Below are positions 1 through 6,724 of a stretch of DNA of 6,732 nt, one piece after another. The DNA is from Opitutia bacterium UBA6410 (lineage in GTDB: Bacteria; Verrucomicrobiota; Verrucomicrobiia; Opitutales; Intestinicryptomonadaceae): NCBI GenBank assembly GCA_002437405.1, contig DJPO01000001.1, positions 1 to 6,732 on the forward strand. Reading direction: 5' to 3'. How positions within the stretch are numbered: the first letter of the stretch is position 1; each line of letters opens with the position of its first letter. Under the pieces are notes generated by a model. That model had not been told where the DNA came from. It was given only the letters and a program-made list of their open reading frames with translations, and did no database searches. The position numbers were made by a program, and so were the translations under genes.

Positions 1-122
1 TCCACAACTTTTGACGATGAGCGCAAAAACTTATAGACTCAAAAACCTGCACCGCACCGCGCATGAAAAAAACACGTTTTTATACGGTCGCAAAAACGGC
101 AGAACGCACATACCCAGCTCCG

Positions 123-168
123 AAAAAAAAAACAAAAGGCTTTCCCAAACGGAAAAACCTTTTGTTTT
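123..168 (-). terminator. Intrinsic terminator of the tRNA-Thr gene
   Basis: Read on the minus strand, positions 168 to 151 pair with 145 to 129. The outer stem is AAAACAAAAGG with CCTTTTGTTTT and the inner stem is TTTCC with GGAAA. A small asymmetric internal loop lies at position 140 against 156-157, and the apical loop is 5 nt (146-150). The 3' arm runs into an unbroken U tract from 132 to 123. This is the textbook rho-independent layout, and it starts 7 nt beyond the 3' end of the tRNA. On the plus strand the stem is followed by only four T, so it works mainly for minus-strand transcription. Confidence 0.88.
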
Positions 169-174
169 AAAGTA

Positions 175-247
<73 letters not shown>

Positions 248-445
248 GTAATTGTCCTATAAGTTGAACAAAAATTTTTTTCTTTGGCAAGTCTTTTTAT
301 GGGGCAATCCCAGACTTTTTTATATGTGCCATAATACAACCAAAATCTTTCCCCCAAAAATCAAAGCGGCAGATTTAAACAGTCCGACCCCCGAGCCTCG
401 CCGTTTCTCCTCCCAAACTTGGGCAAACTCCGAAATAAAAAACAC

Positions 446-479
446 AAAAAAACCCCACAATGGCAAAGATTGCGGGGTT
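446..479 (-). terminator. Intrinsic terminator of the Gfo/Idh/MocA gene
   Basis: On the minus strand AACCCCGCAAT (479-469) pairs with ATTGTGGGGTT (461-451) around a 7-nt loop (468-462). The 3' arm continues into a run of seven U ending at 446. One pair is G-U in the minus-strand RNA (473 with 457), while the same position would be an A-C mismatch in plus-strand RNA. This supports action on the minus strand. It lies about 25 nt beyond the oxidoreductase stop codon. Confidence 0.9.
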
Positions 480-503
480 CGAAATTATTAGACTAAATAT
501 TGA

Positions 504-1916
504 CTATCCGAAGAGGCGTTCCCAGAACGAGGGAGTGGGAACGTCTTTGGATTCCCAGCCCGCGCGCACGGGTTCTTTGATGAACGGCGCGAGTTCGGGG
601 CGGTTCTTGACGATCATATTCTTGGAATCCCATTCGAGCTTTCCGCCGAAGCGTTGAGCCAATGCGCCCAAGAGCGCGACTTCCGTAATCTGCGAAGCGT
701 AGCTGAAGTTCGAGCCCGCTTCGGGACCGTCGCCCTTGATTGCGTCGATCCATTCGCAGTAGAGGCTGCCGTTGCGCACGCGCGGAATCTTTCTGTCCTT
801 CGCCTTGCCGCTGCGCTTGAATTCGTTGAAGAATTCGGTGTTGGTAAAGCGCGGGCTGTCGGGACGCGCACCGTGCTGGAGCGTGTGCTTGTCGCCGATC
901 ATGTACATACCCGAGCGCATTGTCTGCGCGCCCTTGTCCAAATCCTTGGGGGTGGTAATCGGCTGCTTTGCGCCGTCGTACCAGTACATATCGACCGCTT
1001 CGCGCTTGTCGGTCTTGGGGAACGACCACTTGACTGTCGAGGAATTGGGGATAAAGACTTTCTGGTCGTACGAGCAGTCGGCTTCGAGAAGTTCGACGGT
1101 GCAGTCGCCCTTGAGGTCGAGAGCCCAAACGGGGGCGTCGCCTGTGTGGCAGAACCAGTCGCCGAGCATACCCGTGCCGTAGTCCCAGAAACCGCGCCAG
1201 CTGAGGGGTGCGAGGACTTCGTTGTAGTCGGAGTATTTGCCCTGATTGAGCCACAAATCCCATTTGAGGTTTTTGGGTACGGGCTGTTTTTGGAGCGGGA
1301 GGCCGTTGAAGGGCTTGCAGAAGTAGCGGGTCATCTTGGGATTGCCGTTCCACCAGTTGGGGCCGCCGCACATAACGTGGACTTCGCGAACTGCGCCCGC
1401 GATGCCAGTGTCGTACCATTCCTTGAGCAGGCGGATACCTTCGGTCGCGTGGCCCTGATTCATCATCTGGGTCTGGACTTTGTAGTACTTGCGCGCTCTT
1501 TCGAGTTCGCGGCACTGCCAGATGTTGTGGACGAGGGGCTTTTGGACGCAGACGTGCTTGCCGCACTGCATTGCATCGATTGTAATCTTAAAGTGGGAGT
1601 GGTCGGGAGTCGAAACGCAGACTGCGTCGATGTCCTTGCCCATTTTGTCGAGCATTTCGCGATAGTCGTGGAAACGCTTTGCCTTGGGCCATTTTTTCCA
1701 GTCGTACCAGAATCTGTTGTCGTCTACGTCGCAGAAGGCGACGGCGTTTTCGCTGCTCATGCCGTTGATGGCCATGCCGCCGACGCCACCGACACCGACG
1801 AACGCGACGTTGAGCTTGCTGTTGGGCGATTTAGTCTGCGCAATCGAGAATCTCGGCAACACGAACGTTGCTGCAGAAGCCGTCGCGACATTTTTGATGA
1901 ACTTTCTTCTATCCAT
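504..1916 (-). CDS. Gfo/Idh/MocA-family oxidoreductase with Tat signal
   Basis: This is a 470-residue NAD(P)-dependent sugar or polyol dehydrogenase-type protein. Residues 3-7 (RRKFI) followed by a hydrophobic Ala-rich stretch to about residue 26 form a twin-arginine signal, so the folded, cofactor-loaded enzyme is probably exported. The mature part opens with a Rossmann fold: GVGGVG at 41-46 and an acidic strand end at D63. TPDHSH lies at 103-108. QKP at 125-127 replaces the usual EKP. A downstream GDWFCHTGD (252-260) provides His257, in the place of the conserved active-site histidine of the family. The length suits the large exported members common in Planctomycetes and Verrucomicrobia. 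The substrate cannot be read from the sequence. The ATG was chosen because the Tat motif follows at once; no Shine-Dalgarno is seen. TATTAT (1937-1942) is a possible -10 without a matching -35. The gene appears monocistronic, with its own terminator. Confidence 0.93.
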   Translation of the reverse strand: MDRRKFIKNVATASAATFVLPRFSIAQTKSPNSKLNVAFVGVGGVGGMAINGMSSENAVAFCDVDDNRFWYDWKKWPKAKRFHDYREMLDKMGKDIDAVCVSTPDHSHFKITIDAMQCGKHVCVQKPLVHNIWQCRELERARKYYKVQTQMMNQGHATEGIRLLKEWYDTGIAGAVREVHVMCGGPNWWNGNPKMTRYFCKPFNGLPLQKQPVPKNLKWDLWLNQGKYSDYNEVLAPLSWRGFWDYGTGMLGDWFCHTGDAPVWALDLKGDCTVELLEADCSYDQKVFIPNSSTVKWSFPKTDKREAVDMYWYDGAKQPITTPKDLDKGAQTMRSGMYMIGDKHTLQHGARPDSPRFTNTEFFNEFKRSGKAKDRKIPRVRNGSLYCEWIDAIKGDGPEAGSNFSYASQITEVALLGALAQRFGGKLEWDSKNMIVKNRPELAPFIKEPVRAGWESKDVPTPSFWERLFG

Positions 1917-1964
1917 AATGTATTTTGAGAATATGTATAATAGTTAACAAAATAAAGATACCGC

Positions 1965-1983
1965 GCCCCGACAATCGCGGGGC
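1965..1983 (-). other. GC-rich hairpin between protease and oxidoreductase genes
   Basis: A perfect 6-bp stem GCCCCG/CGGGGC closes a 7-nt loop. On the minus strand it is followed by GCGG and then a loosely U-rich stretch, not an adjacent U run. It could be a back-up terminator of the gatCAB-protease operon or a structure in the oxidoreductase 5' leader. An alternative 5-bp pairing, CCGCG/CGCGG (1961-1965 with 1976-1980), uses some of the same bases and excludes the first. Confidence 0.4.
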
Positions 1984-1994
1984 AGTGGGAATAT

Positions 1995-2030
1995 AAAAAA
2001 ACAAAAAATCGGGGCAGTCAAGCGATTTCC
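1995..2030 (-). terminator. Probable terminator of the gatCAB-protease operon
   Basis: On the minus strand GGAAATCG (2030-2023) pairs with CGATTTTT (2011-2004) across an 11-nt loop, including two G-U pairs. It is followed by a nearly continuous U tract to 1995, broken by one G. It begins 4 nt after the protease stop codon. The stem is weak because it is mostly A-U, so termination may be partial or may depend on the GC-rich hairpin further downstream. Confidence 0.45.
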
Positions 2031-2034
2031 GAAA

Positions 2035-3288
2035 CTAAAGTTTCCGGGAGTCGGAGATTGCGTCGACGCGCTCGACGAGGGTCGGGTGCGAATAGTGGAA
2101 CGCGCTGTAAATCGGGTGCGGAGTGAGGTTGCCGAGGTTCTCCTTGTGGAGCTTTTCGAGCGCGGAGCAAAGCGGCTCGCCCGAGCCGCACAGGCGCGCG
2201 GAAAATCTGTCGGCTTCGTACTCGTTTTTGCGCGAGAACGCGTTGAGCAGCGGCGTGAGCCAAAACGTAAAAAGCCCCGAGAACATCGAATAAATCAGCA
2301 GAATCGGCCCGAAGCCCGAAGCCTCGCAAAAGCCGAAGCCCAGATAGAACCACTCGCTTTGCGAAAGCCACCCCATCACCGCAAACGTAAGGAACGTTAT
2401 CGCGAACGAAAGCACCATCATCTTGAAAATGTGCCCTTTTTTGTAGTGCCCGATTTCGTGCGCCAAAACCGCCTCGAGCTCCGCCTGCGAAAGCTGGTCG
2501 ATTAGCGTGTCGTAGAGCATTATGCGCCTGAATTTTCCGAACCCCGTGAAATACGCGTTGGAGTGCGAGCTTCTGCGGCTTCCGTCGATTACCTGAATCG
2601 CGCTCGCCTTGAATCCGCCCTTCTCGGCTATCGCGAAAAGCGCGGTGCGCAGCTGCCCCTCGGGCAAGTCCTCGACTTTGTTGAAAAGCGGGAGAATCAA
2701 AAGCGGATATACGACAATCATCGCGACCTGAAAGACCGCCACCGCCGCGAATCCCCAAATCCACCAAGTGTCGGGGAACGCCTGCGAGAACCACAGAATC
2801 AGAGTGAGAATCGGAGCGCCGAGGATTATCCCGACAATCAGGCTTTTTATTTTGTCGCTAATCCAGAGCCCGAGCGAGCTTTTGTTGAACCCGTATTCCT
2901 GCTCGATTACAAACTGCGCGTAAAGCTCGAACGGTATTTCGGGCAGCGAGAGAATCACCGCCATGAAAATGAGCGTCAACGCCTGCCCCCAGACCGACAC
3001 GCCGAACGTATCGACGCCGAAGTCGAACATTTTCGGCAGAATCCAGAGCGCGAGAACAACCCCCAAGAAGACCGCCGTACACGCGCTCTCGAAAATCCCG
3101 AATTTCGTTTTGTCGAGCGTGTACGAGACCGCCTTTTGGTAGGACGCCAAGTCGGTGAATTTGCGGAACGGCGCGGGCACTTCGCCCGAATGCGCTTTGA
3201 CACACCGCATATTCAGCACGTCAAGCCACGTCGAGACCGCGAATTTCAGAACGAGCAAAACAAGCAGGACTATTACGGGGGTAGTCAT
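2035..3288 (-). CDS. Ste24-type M48 membrane zinc metalloprotease
   Basis: This 417-residue integral membrane endopeptidase belongs to family M48, with a layout like CAAX prenyl protease 1 (Ste24). HEIGH at 277-281 gives the two zinc histidines and catalytic glutamate. NEYEAD at 355-360 supplies the third zinc ligand (E356 by analogy with Ste24). SSHSNAYFTG (240-249) and the C-terminal SHPTLVERV are family signatures. Hydrophobic segments lie near residues 2-20, 66-88, 101-118, 148-168, 175-203, 286-308 and 324-345, so the catalytic site faces a membrane-embedded chamber. The long N-terminal multi-span region favours Ste24 over the shorter HtpX type. Bacteria mostly lack prenylated CAAX proteins, so its substrate is unknown; membrane-protein quality control is a guess. 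The start lies 3 bp after the gatB stop (TAG-GCG-ATG), which points to an operon and possible translational coupling. Confidence 0.93.
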   Translation of the reverse strand: MTTPVIVLLVLLVLKFAVSTWLDVLNMRCVKAHSGEVPAPFRKFTDLASYQKAVSYTLDKTKFGIFESACTAVFLGVVLALWILPKMFDFGVDTFGVSVWGQALTLIFMAVILSLPEIPFELYAQFVIEQEYGFNKSSLGLWISDKIKSLIVGIILGAPILTLILWFSQAFPDTWWIWGFAAVAVFQVAMIVVYPLLILPLFNKVEDLPEGQLRTALFAIAEKGGFKASAIQVIDGSRRSSHSNAYFTGFGKFRRIMLYDTLIDQLSQAELEAVLAHEIGHYKKGHIFKMMVLSFAITFLTFAVMGWLSQSEWFYLGFGFCEASGFGPILLIYSMFSGLFTFWLTPLLNAFSRKNEYEADRFSARLCGSGEPLCSALEKLHKENLGNLTPHPIYSAFHYSHPTLVERVDAISDSRKL

Positions 3289-3291
3289 CGC

Positions 3292-4824
3292 CTATTTTAT
3301 GAGTTTTTTCATAATCTCGAGCACCATCGCGGGGTTCGCCTTGCCCTTGGACGCCTTCATAACGGGGCCGATTAGCGCGTTTATCGCCTTTTCGTTGCCC
3401 GCTTTGAATTGGTCGACCGCCTTTTGGTTGGCCTGCATTGCGGCAATGCAGAAGGATTCGAGCTCGGAGCTGTCGCTGTTCTGCTTGAGCCCCTTTTCTT
3501 CGACGATTTGCGCCGCCGACTTGCCCGTTGCGAACATTTCCGCAAAAACCTCCTTGCCGATTTGCTTGGAGATTTCGCCGCCGTCGATTATCTGGGCGAG
3601 CTTCGCGAGATTCTCGGGCGTGATTTTCGACTCCGAAAGCCCCAGCTCGTGCTCTACGCGCGCTTCCGCCGCGGGTTCTTCAAACGGATTTTCCTCCTCG
3701 AGCTTCGCGGCTGCCTCGGCGGCGCGCGCCTGACGCTGGGCGATGAGCTCGCGGCGCAGGTCGTTGACGATGAGGTTTGCGATTGCTTTCGGGTTCTTGG
3801 GATAGACGGCGACCGCCTTTTCGAAATATTCGCAGATTTCGGGGACATGGCACATCACGGAAGTCGCCGAATACGGCAGCCCGAATTCCGACATATAGCG
3901 GCGTTGACGGTCGAACGGCACTTCGGGCAGCTCCGCGCGAACCGAGTCGAGATACTCCCGCGAAATCTTCACGGGCATCAGGTCGGGATCGGGGAAATAG
4001 CGGTAGTCGTGGGCGTCCTCCTTCGTGCGCATCGTCTGGGTGACCTTCAAATTTGCGTCCCAGCGGCGGGTTTCCTGAACGAGCGGGATTCCCTTTTTAA
4101 TGCAGTCGATTTGCCGCTTGATTTCGTACTCGACGCATTCGCGGGCATTCGAGGGCGAATTCATATTCTTCATCTCGATTTTCATACCGAGCTTGTCCGA
4201 CCCCTTGGGGCGCACGGAGATGTTTACGTCGCAACGCATCTGCCCCTTTTCCATATCGCAGTCGGAAATTCCCGCGAAGGAAATCGTGTTTTTGAGCGAA
4301 TTGAGGTACGCGAAAACTTCGTCGCCCGAGTGCATATCGGGCTCGGAGACGATTTCCATAAGCGGAGTCCCCGCCCTGTTGTAGTCTACGAGCGACTCCT
4401 TCGAAAGGTGCGTGAGCTTGCCCACGTCCTCCTCCAAGTGGATTCGCGTGAGTTTGACGACCCTGTGTTCGCCCATTTCGGAGGCGTTCGCGCCCGCAAG
4501 CTCGATTTCCACGCCGCCGCCCAAACAAAGCGGCTGGTCGTATTGAGAAAGCTGGTAGTTTTTCGGGCTGTCGGGATAGAAATAGTTTTTTCTGTCCCAC
4601 TTAGTGATTTCGGGAATTTTGCAGCCGAGCATAAGCCCGACCATTATCGTCTTTTTTATAGCCTCGCGGTTGAGCACGGGCAGGACGCCGGGGAGTGCCC
4701 ATACGACGGGGTCGGTGAGCGTGTTCGGCGGCTCGCCGAAACGGTATCCGACGGAGGCGAACATTTTGCTTCTGGTTTTGATTTGGACGTGTACTTCAAG
4801 TCCGATAACGGCTTCGTATTCCAT
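3292..4824 (-). CDS. gatB: Asp/Glu-tRNA amidotransferase subunit B
   Basis: GatB binds the misacylated tRNA, activates the side-chain carboxylate of Glu-tRNA(Gln) or Asp-tRNA(Asn) with ATP, and adds ammonia delivered from GatA. Family blocks appear in order: VIGLEVHVQ (6-14), RKNYFYPDSPKNYQLSQYDQP (78-98), RIHLEEDVGK (127-136), DYNRAGTPLMEIVSEPD (147-163), RCDVNISVRP (197-206) and DYRYFPDPDL (273-282). The C-terminal YqeY-like tail ends with MKASKGKANP (489-498). At 510 residues it is longer than the usual 475-480. The excess is mainly an Ala/Glu/Arg-rich stretch around 362-395, between the helical domain and the tail. The four zinc-binding cysteines found near residues 20-45 in many homologues are absent, as in B. 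subtilis-type GatB. The start fits the family N-terminus and has a GAGGA ribosome site. It lies 22 bp downstream of gatA. Confidence 0.98.
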   Translation of the reverse strand: MEYEAVIGLEVHVQIKTRSKMFASVGYRFGEPPNTLTDPVVWALPGVLPVLNREAIKKTIMVGLMLGCKIPEITKWDRKNYFYPDSPKNYQLSQYDQPLCLGGGVEIELAGANASEMGEHRVVKLTRIHLEEDVGKLTHLSKESLVDYNRAGTPLMEIVSEPDMHSGDEVFAYLNSLKNTISFAGISDCDMEKGQMRCDVNISVRPKGSDKLGMKIEMKNMNSPSNARECVEYEIKRQIDCIKKGIPLVQETRRWDANLKVTQTMRTKEDAHDYRYFPDPDLMPVKISREYLDSVRAELPEVPFDRQRRYMSEFGLPYSATSVMCHVPEICEYFEKAVAVYPKNPKAIANLIVNDLRRELIAQRQARAAEAAAKLEEENPFEEPAAEARVEHELGLSESKITPENLAKLAQIIDGGEISKQIGKEVFAEMFATGKSAAQIVEEKGLKQNSDSSELESFCIAAMQANQKAVDQFKAGNEKAINALIGPVMKASKGKANPAMVLEIMKKLIK

Positions 4825-4835
4825 ATTGCGAAAAA

Positions 4836-4840
4836 TCCTC
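4836..4840 (-). promoter_or_regulatory. Ribosome binding site of gatB
   Basis: GAGGA on the minus strand lies 11 nt before the gatB ATG, inside the 22-bp gap after the gatA stop. It is the only clear Shine-Dalgarno-like sequence before any of the five genes. Confidence 0.6.
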
Positions 4841-4846
4841 GAAAAA

Positions 4847-6316
4847 TTAAAGGTTTGGACGGCGCGACGACCAGTCGTTCGCAGCCTCGTATGCCGCCGC
4901 GTACGAAAGCAGATTCTGCTCGTCGAACGCCTTGCCTATCATCTGCAGACCGACGGGCAGACCGTTTGCGGTGAATCCGCACGGAACGGAAATCCCCGGC
5001 AAGCCCGCGAGGTTTACGTTGATTGTGCAAATGTCGCTAAGGTACATCGCCAGCGGGTCGGAAGTCTTTTCGCCGAACTTGAACGCGGTCGTCGGGGAAG
5101 TCGGCGTCATGATGACATCGACGTTTTCGAACGCGGATTCGAAGTCGCGGCGGATGAGGGTTCTGACCTTTTGGGCGCGCAGGTAGTAGGCGTCGTAATA
5201 GCCCGAGCTGAGCACATAGCTGCCCAAGATGATTCTGCGCTTGACCTCCTCGCCGAAGCCCTCGGCGCGGCTTTTGAAATACATATCGATTACGTCCGTC
5301 GTGCGCGGGCTGCGGCGGGTATAGCGCACGCCGTCGTAGCGGGCGAGATTCGACGAAGCCTCGGCGGTCGCGATAATATAATAGACGGGAATCGCCAAGT
5401 CGGTGTGCGGAAGCGATATTTCGACAACCTCCGCGCCGAGCGCGCGGCAGTCGTCAACAGCCTTTTCGACAACCGCCTTGACTTCGGGGTCGATGCCCGC
5501 GGCGAAATATTCCTTCGGAAGACCGATTTTTTTGCCCCTGAATGCGTCGGGCGCGAGGTTCGCCGCGTAATTCGGGATTTCGCACGGGACGCTCGTGGAG
5601 TCCTTGGGGTCGTGCCCCGCGACGGCTTCGAGCAAAATCGCGGCGTCCTTGACACACTTTGCGAAAGGCCCGATTTGGTCGAGCGACGAGGCGAACGCCG
5701 CCAAGCCGTAGCGACTTACGAGCCCGTAAGTGGGCTTCATTCCGACGACGCCGCAGAGGGACGCAGGCTGGCGGATAGAGCCGCCCGTGTCGCTACCCAG
5801 ACTCGCCGCGCATTCGCCCGCCGCGACTGCCGCAGCCGAGCCGCCCGAGCTTCCGCCAGGGATTCTCGACAAGTCCCACGGATTGCATGTGCGCTTGAAT
5901 GCGCTGTTTTCGCAGGAAGAGCCCATCGCGAACTCGTCCATATTGAGCCTGCCCCAGAACAAAGCCCCGCGCGAGGACATTTTTTCGAGCGAAGTAGCCG
6001 TATAGGGCGAGACGTAGTTTTCGAGAATTTTGCTGGCGCAGGTGAGTTTCTGCCCGCGAACCGCGAGCACGTCCTTGAGCCCGACGGGAATGCCCTCGAG
6101 CGCGCCGCGTTTGCCGCCCTGCGCGCGGAGTTTGTCGGACTGTTCGGCGGCGGACAAAAGCCCGTCGGCGTCCGCCGAAAGGAATGCGCCGACTTTGCCG
6201 TCGACCGACGATTGGCGTTCGATAAAAACTTTGGCAAGCTCGACGGCGGAAATCTCCCCGTTATCGAGCATTGTTTCGAGTTCGGAAATTGTTTTGTAAT
6301 AGAGAGGCTGGCTCAT
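4847..6316 (-). CDS. gatA: Asp/Glu-tRNA amidotransferase subunit A
   Basis: GatA is the glutaminase subunit: it hydrolyses glutamine and feeds ammonia to GatB. The 489-residue product is a full-length amidase-signature enzyme. The Ser-cisSer-Lys catalytic triad is visible as K81 (GLKDV), S156 in GGSSGGS (154-160) and S180 in SDTGGSIRQPA (175-185). The 75- and 99-residue spacings from the lysine equal those of S. aureus GatA (K79, S154, S178). NMDEFAMGSS (125-134) and the late GLPGISVPCG block are also typical. The glutaminase-specific context and adjacency to gatC and gatB exclude a generic amidase. The chosen ATG leaves the usual short N-terminus. No Shine-Dalgarno is seen in the 33-bp gap after gatC. 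Confidence 0.98.
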   Translation of the reverse strand: MSQPLYYKTISELETMLDNGEISAVELAKVFIERQSSVDGKVGAFLSADADGLLSAAEQSDKLRAQGGKRGALEGIPVGLKDVLAVRGQKLTCASKILENYVSPYTATSLEKMSSRGALFWGRLNMDEFAMGSSCENSAFKRTCNPWDLSRIPGGSSGGSAAAVAAGECAASLGSDTGGSIRQPASLCGVVGMKPTYGLVSRYGLAAFASSLDQIGPFAKCVKDAAILLEAVAGHDPKDSTSVPCEIPNYAANLAPDAFRGKKIGLPKEYFAAGIDPEVKAVVEKAVDDCRALGAEVVEISLPHTDLAIPVYYIIATAEASSNLARYDGVRYTRRSPRTTDVIDMYFKSRAEGFGEEVKRRIILGSYVLSSGYYDAYYLRAQKVRTLIRRDFESAFENVDVIMTPTSPTTAFKFGEKTSDPLAMYLSDICTINVNLAGLPGISVPCGFTANGLPVGLQMIGKAFDEQNLLSYAAAYEAANDWSSRRPNL

Positions 6317-6349
6317 ATCGTAAAATTGTGGAAAATTTTCGGCGGGCGG

Positions 6350-6640
6350 CTATGCGTCGTCCACGACCTTGGGGACGCATATTTGGTTTTCGCGGGAAGC
6401 GGGGGCGTTCATAAGCGCGTCGGAGACGGACATAGCGGGTGTTTCGACGTCGTCGCGCATTACGTTGTAGATGGCGTGGGCGTGGGCGCTGGGCTCGACC
6501 CCCGAAACGTCGATTTTCGAAAGGCGTTCAAAGTACTCGAGTATCTGCCCGAGTTGGCGGGAATAGGTAGTTTTTTCGTCGTCGGTGAGCTCGATGCGCG
6601 CGAGTTTGGCGACGTAATCGATATCGATTTGAGTTTCCAT
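6350..6640 (-). CDS. gatC: Asp/Glu-tRNA amidotransferase subunit C
   Basis: GatC is the small non-catalytic subunit that wraps around the GatA-GatB interface and stabilises the complex. The 96-residue product has the normal length. It shows the N-terminal helix motif YVAKLARIELTDDE (9-22), the SGVEPSAHAH segment, NVMRDDV and the C-terminal VPKVV tail. It is the first gene of the operon. The ATG is 35 nt downstream of a candidate -10, and a weak GAGAG (6650-6654) lies 9 nt before it. The presence of gatCAB implies that at least one of Gln-tRNA(Gln) and Asn-tRNA(Asn) is made by the indirect route in this organism. Confidence 0.97.
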   Translation of the reverse strand: METQIDIDYVAKLARIELTDDEKTTYSRQLGQILEYFERLSKIDVSGVEPSAHAHAIYNVMRDDVETPAMSVSDALMNAPASRENQICVPKVVDDA

Positions 6641-6674
6641 TGGGGCAAGCTCTCAAAATAAACAAAGAAAGACA

Positions 6675-6703
6675 AGAATATTTTGTCGGTGGGGGTGAAC
6701 CAA
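6675..6703 (-). promoter_or_regulatory. Candidate promoter of the gatCAB operon
   Basis: On the minus strand TTGGTT (6703-6698) lies 17 bp from TATTCT (6680-6675). This matches the sigma-70-type consensus at 3/6 and 4/6 with ideal spacing. The expected start would leave a leader of under 30 nt before gatC. The match is modest. A stronger promoter could lie beyond the window's right edge. Confidence 0.35.
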
Positions 6704-6724
6704 GCCCACGTTTTTTTGGGCTTG
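6701..6724. repeat. Perfect 8-bp inverted repeat upstream of gatC
   Basis: CAAGCCCA (6701-6708) and TGGGCTTG (6717-6724) are exact reverse complements separated by 8 nt containing a T run. No U tract follows the 3' arm on either strand, so a standard intrinsic terminator is unlikely. The left arm overlaps the candidate -35 by three bases, so an operator role is possible, as is a degenerate terminator of a gene beyond the window. Confidence 0.55.

Noticed and set aside
252..491. A 79-codon plus-strand frame in the gap between the tRNA and oxidoreductase genes
   Set aside because: It begins with TTG, has no ribosome site, is compositionally like A/T-rich intergenic DNA, and reads through the oxidoreductase terminator hairpin.
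654..1928. A 424-codon plus-strand frame antisense to the oxidoreductase
   Set aside because: It mirrors the Gfo/Idh/MocA gene almost end to end, has no recognisable domain, and the minus-strand protein has the Tat signal, the Rossmann motif and its own terminator.
1936..1941. A perfect TATAAT on the plus strand
   Set aside because: No -35-like sequence lies about 17 bp upstream, and there is no plus-strand gene to its right. The match is likely chance in an A/T-rich gap.
3409..4974. A 521-codon plus-strand frame antisense to gatB
   Set aside because: It is a shadow of gatB with no signature of its own and runs through the gatA-gatB junction.
4604..6661. A 685-codon open frame on the plus strand, antisense to gatC, gatA and the start of gatB
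   Set aside because: The minus strand carries unmistakable gatC, gatA and gatB with all catalytic motifs. The plus-strand translation shows no family motif and is rich in Arg, Val and Ala. Long antisense frames arise when the sense gene avoids TTA, CTA and TCA codons.
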